Part shown: in pieces, positions 16,332 to 23,810 of the stretch
Position numbering within the stretch: the stretch's first letter is position 1
Layout of the letters: every line of letters starts with the position of its first letter
NCBI GenBank assembly: GCA_964473895.1
Contig: CAYYRE010000004.1
Span: forward strand, 1-52,683
Direction: 5' to 3'
Source: Sulfidibacterium sp964473895
GTDB taxonomy: Bacteria; Bacteroidota; Bacteroidia; Bacteroidales; F082
DNA: 52,683 nt
Notes under the pieces: generated by a model
The model's database searches: none
What the model saw: only the letters and a program-made list of their open reading frames with translations
What the model was told of the DNA's origin: nothing
Made by a program: the position numbers and the translations under genes

Positions 16332-17252
16332 TTAATTTGTCTTCGATGGGATGAACCTAAACTCCCCCGGCATCCCGATTTTCAACTTGCCTTGCGGGTT
16401 GGGTACTTTGATTTTTACGGCATACACCAAGCCCACACGCTCCTGCTTGGTTTGTATGGTTTTGGGTGTAAATTCCGCTTGTGACGAAACCCAAATCACA
16501 GTACCTTCCGTTTCGGTATTTTGGGTTTCGGAACGGTCGTAATAAACTTTGACCTTTTGGCCAATACGAAGTTGGCTGAGCTGGCTGCCGCTTACATAAG
16601 CATTTAGCTCCAGCGTGGTAAGGTCGGCAATTTTGTACAGCGGTTTGCCGGGCAACGCCAGCTCACCCTGTTCGGCATATTTCTCCAAAACCGTTCCGGC
16701 CACCGGATTCACAATCAAACATTGGCGTATGCTTTCGTTTACCTCGGCAATTTGCGCCTCCAGACTTTGTATTTGACTGAAAATATTGTTTTTGCGGGTT
16801 TGTGTGGCTTTGATTTGTTTTTTATTTAAAGCCACCAGGCCCGAGATGTCATCCAACTGCTTCTGCGTCGCGGCATGACTTCGAAAAAGGTTTTGTATCC
16901 GGTGCAAGTTGGTTTCGTTAATTTTGAGCTGTTGCTTTTGCACCGCTATGGTTGCCCGGATGTTTTCCAGATGGGATGCCACGGCCTTTTTTTGGTTTTC
17001 CAACACCTGTTTTTTCAAATACAACTGCGTGGTATCTACCAGTCCCACCAATTTCCCCATCTTCAGATGTTGCCCCTCTTCCACATTGAACCGTAAAAGT
17101 TGCCCCCTGTTTTGTGCTGAAACAATCACCTCGGCATGGGCATCAAAATTTCCATAGCCATCCGACCGGTCGCCCTGCGACGAACACGAAGGCAAAAGGG
17201 CCATCCAAACGGCGGCAGAAAAGAACAAAAGCGTTTTTTTTATATTTTTCAT
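16332..17252 (-). CDS. HlyD-family periplasmic adaptor (membrane fusion lipoprotein)
   Basis: The 306-residue adaptor has a lipoprotein signal with the lipobox LLPSC (Cys at about residue 23). An N-terminal barrel/lipoyl half follows (HAEVIVSAQNRGQLLRFNVEEGQHLKMGKLVG), then a long alpha-helical hairpin (about 75-190), the second lipoyl half (CLIVNPVAGTVLEKYAEQGEL) and a beta-barrel. It connects an inner-membrane exporter to a TolC-type channel. The ATG at 17252 is preferred to a GTG nine codons upstream, because it gives a standard signal peptide. It follows the tolC-like gene by 39 nt and precedes the ATPase and permease genes. Confidence 0.9.
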   Translation of the reverse strand: MKNIKKTLLFFSAAVWMALLPSCSSQGDRSDGYGNFDAHAEVIVSAQNRGQLLRFNVEEGQHLKMGKLVGLVDTTQLYLKKQVLENQKKAVASHLENIRATIAVQKQQLKINETNLHRIQNLFRSHAATQKQLDDISGLVALNKKQIKATQTRKNNIFSQIQSLEAQIAEVNESIRQCLIVNPVAGTVLEKYAEQGELALPGKPLYKIADLTTLELNAYVSGSQLSQLRIGQKVKVYYDRSETQNTETEGTVIWVSSQAEFTPKTIQTKQERVGLVYAVKIKVPNPQGKLKIGMPGEFRFIPSKTN

Positions 17253-17291
17253 AGATATGTATATTATTTTTCGATTCACAATATTTCCCGA

Positions 17292-18572
17292 TTATAAATT
17301 TCCCAATGCGGTCATGTACTGATATTTGGCAAACAAAAGTTGCAACTTGTGTGCCTGCAGGGTCAGTTGAGCTTTCACCTCTTTGTTCAATTCGATGAGG
17401 TAAGCGGTGGCCGTAATGGTACCGTTTTTCAGTTTGCTGTCGGCGGCGGAAACCACTTTGTTTTGTAACCGTAAAATGTCACGGTCGCTTTTCATGAGTG
17501 TTTCGAATTTAAGGATGTTGCTTTTCAACTTTTCCAGTTCGGCTTGCAACGACTGGTCAAAATTTTCCTTTTCGGTTTGCAGGACATCCGATTGAATACG
17601 CAGGATTTGCTTTTGGTTTTTCGTCCGGTTCCAGTCGTAGATGTTCCAGTGCAGCCGGATGCCGGCCATATAATAAGTATCGAAGTTGTTGTTGAGCATA
17701 TCATATCCCGGCCGGCCGTATCCGGCCTGACCGAAAAGTTTGAAAACCGGCAGGCGTTTCACGGCGGTCAGTTTCTGTTGTGCCGATATTTTCTGTTGCT
17801 GCAGCGTCATCATCTCATATTCGGGGCGGTGGTTAACAAAATCGTACGAAGGCAGGCTCACCTGCGGGGTAAGCAACTGCCGGGCATCGGTCAGGTGCAA
17901 ATGGGTCAGCCGGTTCAGCGATCCGAGAAGACCTTTCTGATCCGCTTTTTTTTCAATGATTTGCTGTTGAGCCAATTTTTGGTTTACCTCCAACGCATCC
18001 ACATCTGCCGGAAGCAAAACACCGTTTTTTACGGCAGCACGGGCCTCTTGGATACGGGCATCCAAATCGGACACCAAAACCTGCAGGGCCCGGATATTGG
18101 CCTGTAAAAAGAGTATTTTAAAATAAAGCACACTCACCTGTTTTTTTAGGTTGAACGTTTTCAGCTTTACCTGTTGGTCTGCTAACCGGTATCCGGCCAA
18201 CCGCACCGCTTGTTGGTTTTTGGTAAAACCGCCATCCCAAATCATCTGGTCCAGATCGAAGTTGATTTTGTACCAATCTTTGCTGATGACCGGAAGATCG
18301 AAACCCGGAACGGGTGGCATGGGGACTTTGGTCACATCCGATTGATAGGAAGCCTGTCCGTTGAGGTTGAGTTGCGGCAGGTAATTCTTTTTCAGGTTTT
18401 GCTGTTCAAGGTCGTACTGCTGCCGGTTGAGGGGCAACTGTTTTTGTACGGGAAAATGTTTTACCGCTTCCTGCAGGCATTGTTGCAACGAAATCCCGGC
18501 AGGGGCCTTTTGAGCCGACAACAGTGCAGGAAACAAAATCCCCCAACCAAACAAAAAAATCAGTTTCTTCAT
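17292..18572 (-). CDS. TolC-family outer membrane efflux protein
   Basis: The 426-residue protein has a signal peptide (about 1-20, ending LLSAQ) and two long helical repeats typical of outer-membrane factors (about 30-220 and 240-425), rich in Gln and heptad-like patterns, separated by beta-strand segments such as YMAGIRLHWNIYDWNRTKNQKQ. It should trimerise to form the exit duct of the efflux pump encoded downstream. It starts 10 nt after the tetR stop codon, so it is co-transcribed with the regulator. Confidence 0.92.
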   Translation of the reverse strand: MKKLIFLFGWGILFPALLSAQKAPAGISLQQCLQEAVKHFPVQKQLPLNRQQYDLEQQNLKKNYLPQLNLNGQASYQSDVTKVPMPPVPGFDLPVISKDWYKINFDLDQMIWDGGFTKNQQAVRLAGYRLADQQVKLKTFNLKKQVSVLYFKILFLQANIRALQVLVSDLDARIQEARAAVKNGVLLPADVDALEVNQKLAQQQIIEKKADQKGLLGSLNRLTHLHLTDARQLLTPQVSLPSYDFVNHRPEYEMMTLQQQKISAQQKLTAVKRLPVFKLFGQAGYGRPGYDMLNNNFDTYYMAGIRLHWNIYDWNRTKNQKQILRIQSDVLQTEKENFDQSLQAELEKLKSNILKFETLMKSDRDILRLQNKVVSAADSKLKNGTITATAYLIELNKEVKAQLTLQAHKLQLLFAKYQYMTALGNL

Positions 18573-18582
18573 CGAATATATT

Positions 18583-19197
18583 TTATGGGCGCAACGCCCT
18601 TTTCATAAACAAAATAATGTGTTGTTTTCTTTCGTACAAAAAGTTTTCGGCTCCGGCCGGATGGGTTTTAAAAAAGACCTCCTCAAGCAACGGACGGGCA
18701 ATATACGGAAAGATACACATTCCCAGTAAGTCGATGAGCAAGTGTTCAGGCGTTATCTTGATCATTTTTTGGGCGGCAATATTATTTTCGACCATTTTTT
18801 CAAATGCCGGGATATTCAGTTTGATTTGATTTCGCAACGTTGCTATCCGTTCGGGATGGCTGTTGATTTCATTGAAAATAAAATTGGGGATAAACGGATT
18901 TTGCTTCAGCGTGGTCAGGTAATGATCCACAAAAGTCTCAACAAAAGTAAAGACATCCCCGTTTTCGTGAATACTTTCGTTGATGACATCAAAAACACCA
19001 TCCAAAGCCTGTTCGAAAATACGGCTAAACAATTTTTCCTTGCTGCGGAAATAGTAGTGTAACAAAGCCTTGTTGATGCCGGCGCTGTCGGCAATTTCCT
19101 GCATGCGAGCACCATCCAGCCCTTTTTGAATGAATACCCTACGGGCTGCCTCAAGGATTTGTTGCTCTGTTTTCGATATGTCTTGTGTTTTATCCAT
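18583..19197 (-). CDS. TetR family transcriptional regulator of the efflux cluster
   Basis: The 204-residue protein has an N-terminal TetR helix-turn-helix (about 10-57: ILEAARRVFIQKGLDGARMQEIADSAGINKALLHYYFRSKEKLF) and a helical ligand-binding domain (about 70-200). It is the first gene of the reverse-strand efflux cluster. A near-perfect palindrome directly upstream of its start codon is a good candidate operator. By analogy with TetR relatives it would repress its own gene and the pump until a transported ligand binds; this is inferred from position. Confidence 0.93.
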   Translation of the reverse strand: MDKTQDISKTEQQILEAARRVFIQKGLDGARMQEIADSAGINKALLHYYFRSKEKLFSRIFEQALDGVFDVINESIHENGDVFTFVETFVDHYLTTLKQNPFIPNFIFNEINSHPERIATLRNQIKLNIPAFEKMVENNIAAQKMIKITPEHLLIDLLGMCIFPYIARPLLEEVFFKTHPAGAENFLYERKQHIILFMKRALRP

Positions 19198-19200
19198 TTG

Positions 19201-19220
19201 ATTTAACCATATGGTTTAAT
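19201..19220 (-). promoter_or_regulatory. Palindromic operator candidate for TetR
   Basis: A 20-bp palindrome has a perfect 12-bp core (AACCATATGGTT) and one mismatched pair outside it. It lies 4-23 nt before the tetR start codon, just downstream of the -7 box, so bound repressor would block the transcription start. Confidence 0.7.
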
Positions 19221-19228
19221 TGATTGGG

Positions 19229-19259
19229 CAAAAGTAAAACAATTTTTTCATCCGCCAAA
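19229..19259 (-). promoter_or_regulatory. Promoter of the tetR-efflux operon
   Basis: On the reverse strand TTTG (19256-19259), exactly 19 nt, then TACTTTTG (19229-19236) form a full-consensus Bacteroidota promoter. Transcription should start near 19222-19224, at the edge of the palindromic operator. Confidence 0.8.
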
Positions 19260-19344
19260 TTTTTTTCAAAAAAGTGAGGTATTTTGTCACAATTCTGAGG
19301 TGCTAAGCGCAAAAAAAAGTGCCAAAACGGGTTTGGAATTGCTT

Positions 19345-19394
19345 TGTAGCCCGGATTTTAACCCGGGGCTACCCTTGTTGCACCCCTTTGGGGC
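19345..19394. repeat. REP-like double hairpin, copy 1
   Basis: A GC-rich hairpin (tagcccgg ... cccggggcta, 19347-19371) is followed after about ten bases by a short hairpin (acccctttgggg type, 19382-19393). The same architecture and similar wording occur at about 23657-23702. It looks like a dispersed palindromic intergenic element. It lies between the tetR promoter and the DUF3098 promoter. Confidence 0.55.
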
Positions 19395-19443
19395 TTCATT
19401 ACGTTCGACGACAAAACCGGATTTATGCAATGCTTTTTTTCTC

Positions 19444-19451
19444 TATTTTTG
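19444..19451 (+). promoter_or_regulatory. -7 box of the DUF3098 gene
   Basis: TATTTTTG fits TAnnTTTG exactly and ends 17 nt before the start codon. A TTTA at 19422-19425, 18 nt upstream, is a possible weak -33 element. Confidence 0.5.
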
Positions 19452-19468
19452 GCAAAAATTTACGGGTC

Positions 19469-19735
19469 ATGGCACAAAAGAAACAATCCAAGGAAGTAAA
19501 AGGAAAGAGCAGTCTGCAATTTGCCTTCCATAAAGAAAACTACAAATACATGTTTATCGGGTTGGCATTGCTGGCCATCGGTTTTTTACTGATGATCGGT
19601 GGCGGGTCGGATACCACCACAAAATTCAGCCCGGCTATTTTCGATTTCCGGCGTATCACACTGGCCCCCATTCTGATCCTTGCCGGTTACGGCGTTGAGC
19701 TTTATGCCATTATGAAACGGCCGAAACAACAATAA
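19469..19735 (+). CDS. DUF3098 family small membrane protein
   Basis: The 88-residue protein has a basic N-terminus (KKQSKEVKGK), the motif LQFAFHKENYKYMFIGLALLAIGFLLMIGG containing the first membrane helix, and a second helix (ITLAPILILAGYGVELYAIM). This is the DUF3098 family, found in Bacteroidota next to cell-division gene ftsX and uppP. Here ftsX is absent and the efflux cluster lies upstream. uppP follows after 19 nt, so it probably belongs to the DUF3098-uppP-truB unit. Function is not known; an envelope role is suggested by its neighbours. The ATG at 19469 follows a promoter box. Confidence 0.88.
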   Translation: MAQKKQSKEVKGKSSLQFAFHKENYKYMFIGLALLAIGFLLMIGGGSDTTTKFSPAIFDFRRITLAPILILAGYGVELYAIMKRPKQQ

Positions 19736-19754
19736 TAACCAAACAAAAACCATT

Positions 19755-20534
19755 ATGACCTGGCTGCAAGCGCTCATCCTTTCGATTGTCGAAGGGCTCA
19801 CTGAATTTTTACCGGTTTCTTCCACCGGCCACATGATCCTCACCGAAGGCATCCTCGGCATGAAAAGCAACGATTTTATACAGGCTTTTATCATCAACAT
19901 CCAGTTCGGGGCCATTTTGTCGGTGGTGGTTTTATACTGGAAACGGTTTTTCCAGTCGTTGAACTTTTATTATAAACTGTTTGTGGCTTTTTTACCGGCT
20001 GCTTTTTTCGGACTGTTGCTCAACAAGTATATTGAGGAATTACTTCAAAGTGTTTATGTGGTGGCGGTTATGCTCATCCTTGGAGGGATTGTACTGGTTT
20101 TTGTGGACAAATGGTTTTTGCATCCGGATAAAAATCAGGAAGTAACTTACAAAAAAGCGTTGATTATCGGGCTGTATCAGGTCTTGGCCATGATTCCGGG
20201 TACTTCGCGGTCGGCCGCCACCATCATTGGCGGAATGACCCAAAAGCTGACACGGAAAACCGCTGCGGAGTTTTCATTTTTTTTGGCGGTGCCCACCATG
20301 TTTGCCGCTTCGGGATACAAACTGCTCGAAAATTACAAAGCCATCAACACCGGAAATATCGGCATCCTGCTGTTCGGTAACGTGGTGGCCTTTGTGGTAG
20401 CCCTTTTTGCCATCAAATCATTCATCCGTTACCTTACGAATCACGGTTTTAAATGGTTCGGCTATTACCGCATCATTGTCGGGCTGGTCATTCTCCTCTT
20501 GTATGTTTTTGGTGTTAATTTAAGCATCTCCTGA
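19755..20534 (+). CDS. uppP: Undecaprenyl-diphosphatase UppP (BacA)
   Basis: The 259-residue polytopic inner-membrane enzyme dephosphorylates undecaprenyl diphosphate to recycle the lipid carrier for peptidoglycan and O-antigen synthesis. Overproduction gives bacitracin resistance in other bacteria. The catalytic motifs are present: EGLTEFLPVSSTGH (residues about 13-26) and PGTSRSAATIIGGM in the second half. About eight hydrophobic helices can be seen. The truB start overlaps its stop codon (TGATG), showing coupling. Confidence 0.96.
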   Translation: MTWLQALILSIVEGLTEFLPVSSTGHMILTEGILGMKSNDFIQAFIINIQFGAILSVVVLYWKRFFQSLNFYYKLFVAFLPAAFFGLLLNKYIEELLQSVYVVAVMLILGGIVLVFVDKWFLHPDKNQEVTYKKALIIGLYQVLAMIPGTSRSAATIIGGMTQKLTRKTAAEFSFFLAVPTMFAASGYKLLENYKAINTGNIGILLFGNVVAFVVALFAIKSFIRYLTNHGFKWFGYYRIIVGLVILLLYVFGVNLSIS

Positions 20535-21250
20535 TGGCATTTCATTTTGCAGAAGGAGAAGTATTGCTCATCGACAAACCGCACGGATGGACTTCGTTTG
20601 ATGTGGTCAATTCGCTGCGGTATTTCATCCGGCGCGTTTACGGATTGAAAAAAATAAAAGTGGGGCATGCCGGCACGTTGGATCCCATGGCCACGGGGTT
20701 GCTGATCATTTGTACCGGAAAGATGACCAAACAGATAGATAGATTTCAGGGGATGGACAAGGTTTATGTGGGCCAAATGCAACTTGGGGCCACCACACCA
20801 TCGTACGACAAAGAAACCGAACCCGACCGGCATTTTGATATTTCGGAGCTGACACTTGAAAAACTACAGGAACAGACCAAACAATTTGTCGGTGAAATCG
20901 AACAGGTTCCGCCCCGCTACTCGGCCATCAAGATCAAAGGCAAAAGGGCTTACGATTATGCCCGCAACAACGAAGAGGTTCGGATGAAATCGCGGAAAGT
21001 ACACATTCATCAGTTTGAAATCATCAATTATGAAGCGCCCTTGGCTGAATTTGTGGTAAAGTGCAGCAAGGGAACTTATATCCGGTCGCTGGTACGCGAT
21101 TTTGGCGAAAGCCTGCAAAACGGCGCTTATCTTACGGCACTCAAACGAACGCAAATCGGTGATTTTCTACTGAAAGATGCCTACACACCCGAAGCTTTTA
21201 AGCAAGCCGTACTGAACGAAACGGGCTATTCGTTCGACACGGAAAAGTAA
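20534..21250 (+). CDS. truB: tRNA pseudouridine-55 synthase
   Basis: The 238-residue enzyme converts U55 in the T-loop of tRNAs to pseudouridine. The catalytic aspartate lies in HAGTLDPMATGLL (residues about 45-57). Other family segments are LIDKPHGWTSFDVV at the N-terminus, PPRYSAIKIKGKRAYDYAR, and KGTYIRSLVRDFGE. It is somewhat shorter than the E. coli protein because it lacks most of the C-terminal PUA extension, as is common in this phylum. It overlaps uppP by one base. Confidence 0.96.
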   Translation: MAFHFAEGEVLLIDKPHGWTSFDVVNSLRYFIRRVYGLKKIKVGHAGTLDPMATGLLIICTGKMTKQIDRFQGMDKVYVGQMQLGATTPSYDKETEPDRHFDISELTLEKLQEQTKQFVGEIEQVPPRYSAIKIKGKRAYDYARNNEEVRMKSRKVHIHQFEIINYEAPLAEFVVKCSKGTYIRSLVRDFGESLQNGAYLTALKRTQIGDFLLKDAYTPEAFKQAVLNETGYSFDTEK

Positions 21251-21285
21251 CCATCTGGCTTTCACAAGCCTTAACAAAACTTTTC

Positions 21286-21316
21286 TTGACATCGCCTCGA
21301 AAATGGCTTACCTTTG
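21286..21316 (+). promoter_or_regulatory. Promoter of queA
   Basis: CTTG (TTG at 21286-21288), 20 nt, then TACCTTTG (21309-21316) form a good Bacteroidota promoter. The leader before the queA ATG is then about 50 nt, longer than most here; no preQ1-type riboswitch is visible in it. Confidence 0.7.
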
Positions 21317-21373
21317 CACGCTTTTTGATAGCGAAGATTTTTCACGATTACCTAACCAATTTGAAGAGACATT

Positions 21374-22423
21374 ATGAAATTATCACAATTTTATTTCGAT
21401 TTACCCAAAGAGCTGATTGCCAACCACCCCCCCAAAGAGAGAGAAGACGGACGCATGATGGTGGTGGATCGCAATAAGCAAACCATAGAAAACCGTAATT
21501 TCAGGGATATACTGGAGTATTTTGAAGAAGGCGACACTTTTGTGATAAACAATACCAAGGTTTTTCCGGCCAGGTTATACGGCGAAAAGGAAAAAACAGG
21601 AGCCAAAATCGAGGTCTTTCTGCTGCGCGAACTGAACAAGGAAAGCCGTTTGTGGGATGTTATGGTGGACCCGGCCCGCAAAATCCGTATCGGCAACAAA
21701 CTCTACTTCGGCGAAGACGAAACCCTTGTGGCCGAAGTGATTGACAACACCACCTCGCGGGGACGAACCTTGCGTTTTTTGTTCGACGGTCCCTACGAAG
21801 AGTTTAAAGCCACGCTGAAAAGACTGGGCGAAACGCCTTTGCCCAAAATTCATAACCGGCCGGTGGAACCCGAAGACGAAGAACGTTTCCAAACCATTTA
21901 CGCCAAACACGAAGGGGCTGTTGCCGCACCCACCGCCGGATTGCATTTCTCGCGCGAGCTTATGAAACGGCTGGAAATTGTCGGAGTGAATTTTGCCGAA
22001 ATCACCCTGCACACCGGATTGGGTAATTTCCGCCAAATCGAAGTGGAAGATTTGACCAAACACAAAGTGGATTCGGAAGAGCTCATCGTCACCCCGGAAG
22101 CAGCGGAAATTATTAACCGGTCTATTGAAAACCATAAAAAAGTGGTGGCTGTGGGGACCACCAGTATGAAAGCGCTGGAATCTACCGTTTCCATTACGGG
22201 CAAAATCAAGCCTTTCAAAGGCTGGACCAACAAGTTCATCTTCCCGCCGTACGAATTCAAAACGGCCCACGCCATGGTCACCAATTTTCATCTGCCCTAT
22301 TCCCCCATGTTTATGATGGTAACGGCTTATCTCGGTTACGACTTTGCCTTTGAAGTGTACCGCCAAGCCATAAAAGACAAGTACAAATTTTTCACCTACG
22401 GCGATGCCATGCTGATTATCTAA
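21374..22423 (+). CDS. queA: S-adenosylmethionine:tRNA ribosyltransferase-isomerase
   Basis: The 349-residue enzyme transfers the ribosyl part of S-adenosylmethionine to 7-aminomethyl-7-deazaguanine at tRNA position 34, the penultimate step of queuosine synthesis. Characteristic segments are FYFDLPKELIANHPPKERE at the start, PTAGLHFSRELM, EITLHTGLGNFRQIEVEDLTKHKVDSEE and VGTTSMKALES. The length is typical. It has its own promoter and is closed by a terminator, so it is monocistronic. Confidence 0.97.
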   Translation: MKLSQFYFDLPKELIANHPPKEREDGRMMVVDRNKQTIENRNFRDILEYFEEGDTFVINNTKVFPARLYGEKEKTGAKIEVFLLRELNKESRLWDVMVDPARKIRIGNKLYFGEDETLVAEVIDNTTSRGRTLRFLFDGPYEEFKATLKRLGETPLPKIHNRPVEPEDEERFQTIYAKHEGAVAAPTAGLHFSRELMKRLEIVGVNFAEITLHTGLGNFRQIEVEDLTKHKVDSEELIVTPEAAEIINRSIENHKKVVAVGTTSMKALESTVSITGKIKPFKGWTNKFIFPPYEFKTAHAMVTNFHLPYSPMFMMVTAYLGYDFAFEVYRQAIKDKYKFFTYGDAMLII

Positions 22424-22438
22424 AAGATAAACACTTTA

Positions 22439-22467
22439 AAAAGTCCGGCATTAGCCGGACTTTTTTT
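22439..22467 (+). terminator. Intrinsic terminator after queA
   Basis: A perfect 9-bp stem (22441-22449 with 22454-22462) with a 4-nt loop is followed by a run of T's to 22467. Confidence 0.92.
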
Positions 22468-22522
22468 GTTTTGCGCTTTGGAATTTAACCCGGAAAATGG
22501 TGCATAGTTTCCGGGTTATGTT

Positions 22523-22530
22523 TATTTTCG
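22523..22530 (+). promoter_or_regulatory. -7 box of ispD
   Basis: TATTTTCG matches TAnnTTTG at seven of eight positions and ends only 9 nt before the ispD ATG, so the leader would be very short. Confidence 0.4.
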
Positions 22531-22539
22531 CCACACCTT

Positions 22540-23223
22540 ATGAACGAAAAGCTATTCATCGTACTGGTTGCCGGGGGACGAGGGACACGGCTCGGAGGCG
22601 AAACGCCCAAACAATTTCATTTGGTGGCGGGTAAGCCGCTTATCATGCACACTTTCGATGCATTTGCCCCCTTTTTCGGAAAGGCCGAATTTTTGCTTGT
22701 ACTGCCCGAAATGGAAATCGGCCGGTGGAAACATTTATGTGCCGATTACGGTTTTTCGCTACCCCACCGCATTGTGGAAGGAGGGCCTACACGCTATCAT
22801 TCCGTCAAAAATGCGCTGGCATTCATTGATGACAAGAGCCTGGTATTTGTCCACGATGCCGTTCGCCCGCTGGTGAGTGAAGACACCCTGCTGGACGCTT
22901 TGCAAATTGCCCGTATCCACGGCACGGCCATTCCGGTGGTACCTGTAACCGAGTCGATCCGGCAGGTGGAAAACGGCATCAACCGCGCCGTAAACCGTGA
23001 ACAGTTCCGGATGGTACAAACACCGCAGGTTTTCCGTTCGGGAATACTGAAAAAAGCTTACTTGCAATCATACCGGGACAGCTTTACCGATGATGCTGCC
23101 GTAGTGGAAAGCACCGGACAACCTTTACATTTAGTGGACGGGAACCCCGAAAACATCAAGGTGACCCATACGGGCGATTTGGGATATGTAGAAACCCTGC
23201 TGACCGCAACAGGGCGAGATTGA
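22540..23223 (+). CDS. ispD: 2-C-methyl-D-erythritol 4-phosphate cytidylyltransferase
   Basis: The 227-residue enzyme joins methylerythritol phosphate to CTP in the MEP isoprenoid pathway. The nucleotide-binding motif VAGGRGTRLGGETPKQF begins at residue about 10. VHDAVRPLVSEDTL and the C-terminal TDDAAVVES are also family signatures. Length is normal. It stands between the queA terminator and the convergent pyrophosphatase-like gene, 19 bp away. Confidence 0.95.
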   Translation: MNEKLFIVLVAGGRGTRLGGETPKQFHLVAGKPLIMHTFDAFAPFFGKAEFLLVLPEMEIGRWKHLCADYGFSLPHRIVEGGPTRYHSVKNALAFIDDKSLVFVHDAVRPLVSEDTLLDALQIARIHGTAIPVVPVTESIRQVENGINRAVNREQFRMVQTPQVFRSGILKKAYLQSYRDSFTDDAAVVESTGQPLHLVDGNPENIKVTHTGDLGYVETLLTATGRD

Positions 23224-23242
23224 TTAAACACCGGCAACGAAA

Positions 23243-23605
23243 TTACATTTCACGCAAAAGCATGACTGCACTCATCATCATTTGGTTATTGATGATAAAA
23301 ATGTGTTCCATTTCATGTAACGTACAGTTGTACAGTATTTTCATTTCCGTATCCCTTTTGTCCCTGTCCACAATATTCAAAATACCTGTTACCCGGTGAT
23401 GTGCAGCCGTTCCGATCCACACATCCAATTCTTCGCCATCGGTGGAAACGGTATTTTTTATGTATCCGTAATCATACGGATAAACAAAATCCGTAAACCG
23501 GTCATGCCGGGTACCTTTGGGACGATCCACAAAAATACCCTTTTCGGCCACCAGGGCATCCAGTCCTTCCCAAAAATCCGGCATATTACGAAAATAGGCT
23601 TTCAT
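23243..23605 (-). CDS. Short inorganic pyrophosphatase-like protein
   Basis: The 120-residue protein matches the core of family I soluble pyrophosphatases. It has DRPKGTRHDRF, the conserved YPYDYGYIKNTVSTDGEELDVWI with the metal-binding pair Asp56 and Asp61, and a second acidic cluster VDRDKRDTEMKI (Asp80/82/85). The typical enzyme has about 170-180 residues; both the N-terminal strands and the C-terminal helix are shortened here. No frameshift or stop is visible around it and the start is clear, so it is likely a genuine short subfamily rather than a broken gene. Pyrophosphate hydrolysis is plausible but unproven. It converges on ispD, whose reaction releases pyrophosphate. Confidence 0.75.
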   Translation of the reverse strand: MKAYFRNMPDFWEGLDALVAEKGIFVDRPKGTRHDRFTDFVYPYDYGYIKNTVSTDGEELDVWIGTAAHHRVTGILNIVDRDKRDTEMKILYNCTLHEMEHIFIINNQMMMSAVMLLREM

Positions 23606-23656
23606 GTGTTTATGACTTTGTATTTATTTGATACTTAGCTTGTTGTGTTTTTTATA

Positions 23657-23790
23657 CCTAGGGTTGAAACCCGGTTCTAGAATGTGTCACCCCTCCGGGG
23701 TTTGTATCATCATTCTTCTGCCTGCCCGACTACCGGTCAGGCGGGCCTGCCTGTCCAACACAGGCAGACAACCGTTTCGCACGCTTGAAG
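23657..23790. repeat. Cluster of hairpins: REP-like copy 2 plus further inverted repeats
   Basis: A hairpin with ends ctag/ctag (23658-23680) and an accccTCCggggt hairpin (23689-23702) match the layout of the element at 19345. They are followed by GC-rich inverted repeats gcctgcctgt...acaggcag (about 23748-23769) and cctgcccg...caggcgggc (about 23722-23748). The stretch between the pyrophosphatase-like gene and the glycosyltransferase stop holds no gene. Confidence 0.6.
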
Positions 23791-23810
23791 TCCGGGTACA
23801 ACAAAAACAT

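Noticed and set aside
11773..19197. Biosynthetic gene cluster or antibiotic immunity cassette
   Set aside because: Only exporter and regulator genes are present; no synthetase, peptide precursor or tailoring gene accompanies them.
21317..21373. preQ1 riboswitch in the queA leader
   Set aside because: About 50 nt of leader show neither the H-type pseudoknot nor the C-rich loop expected.
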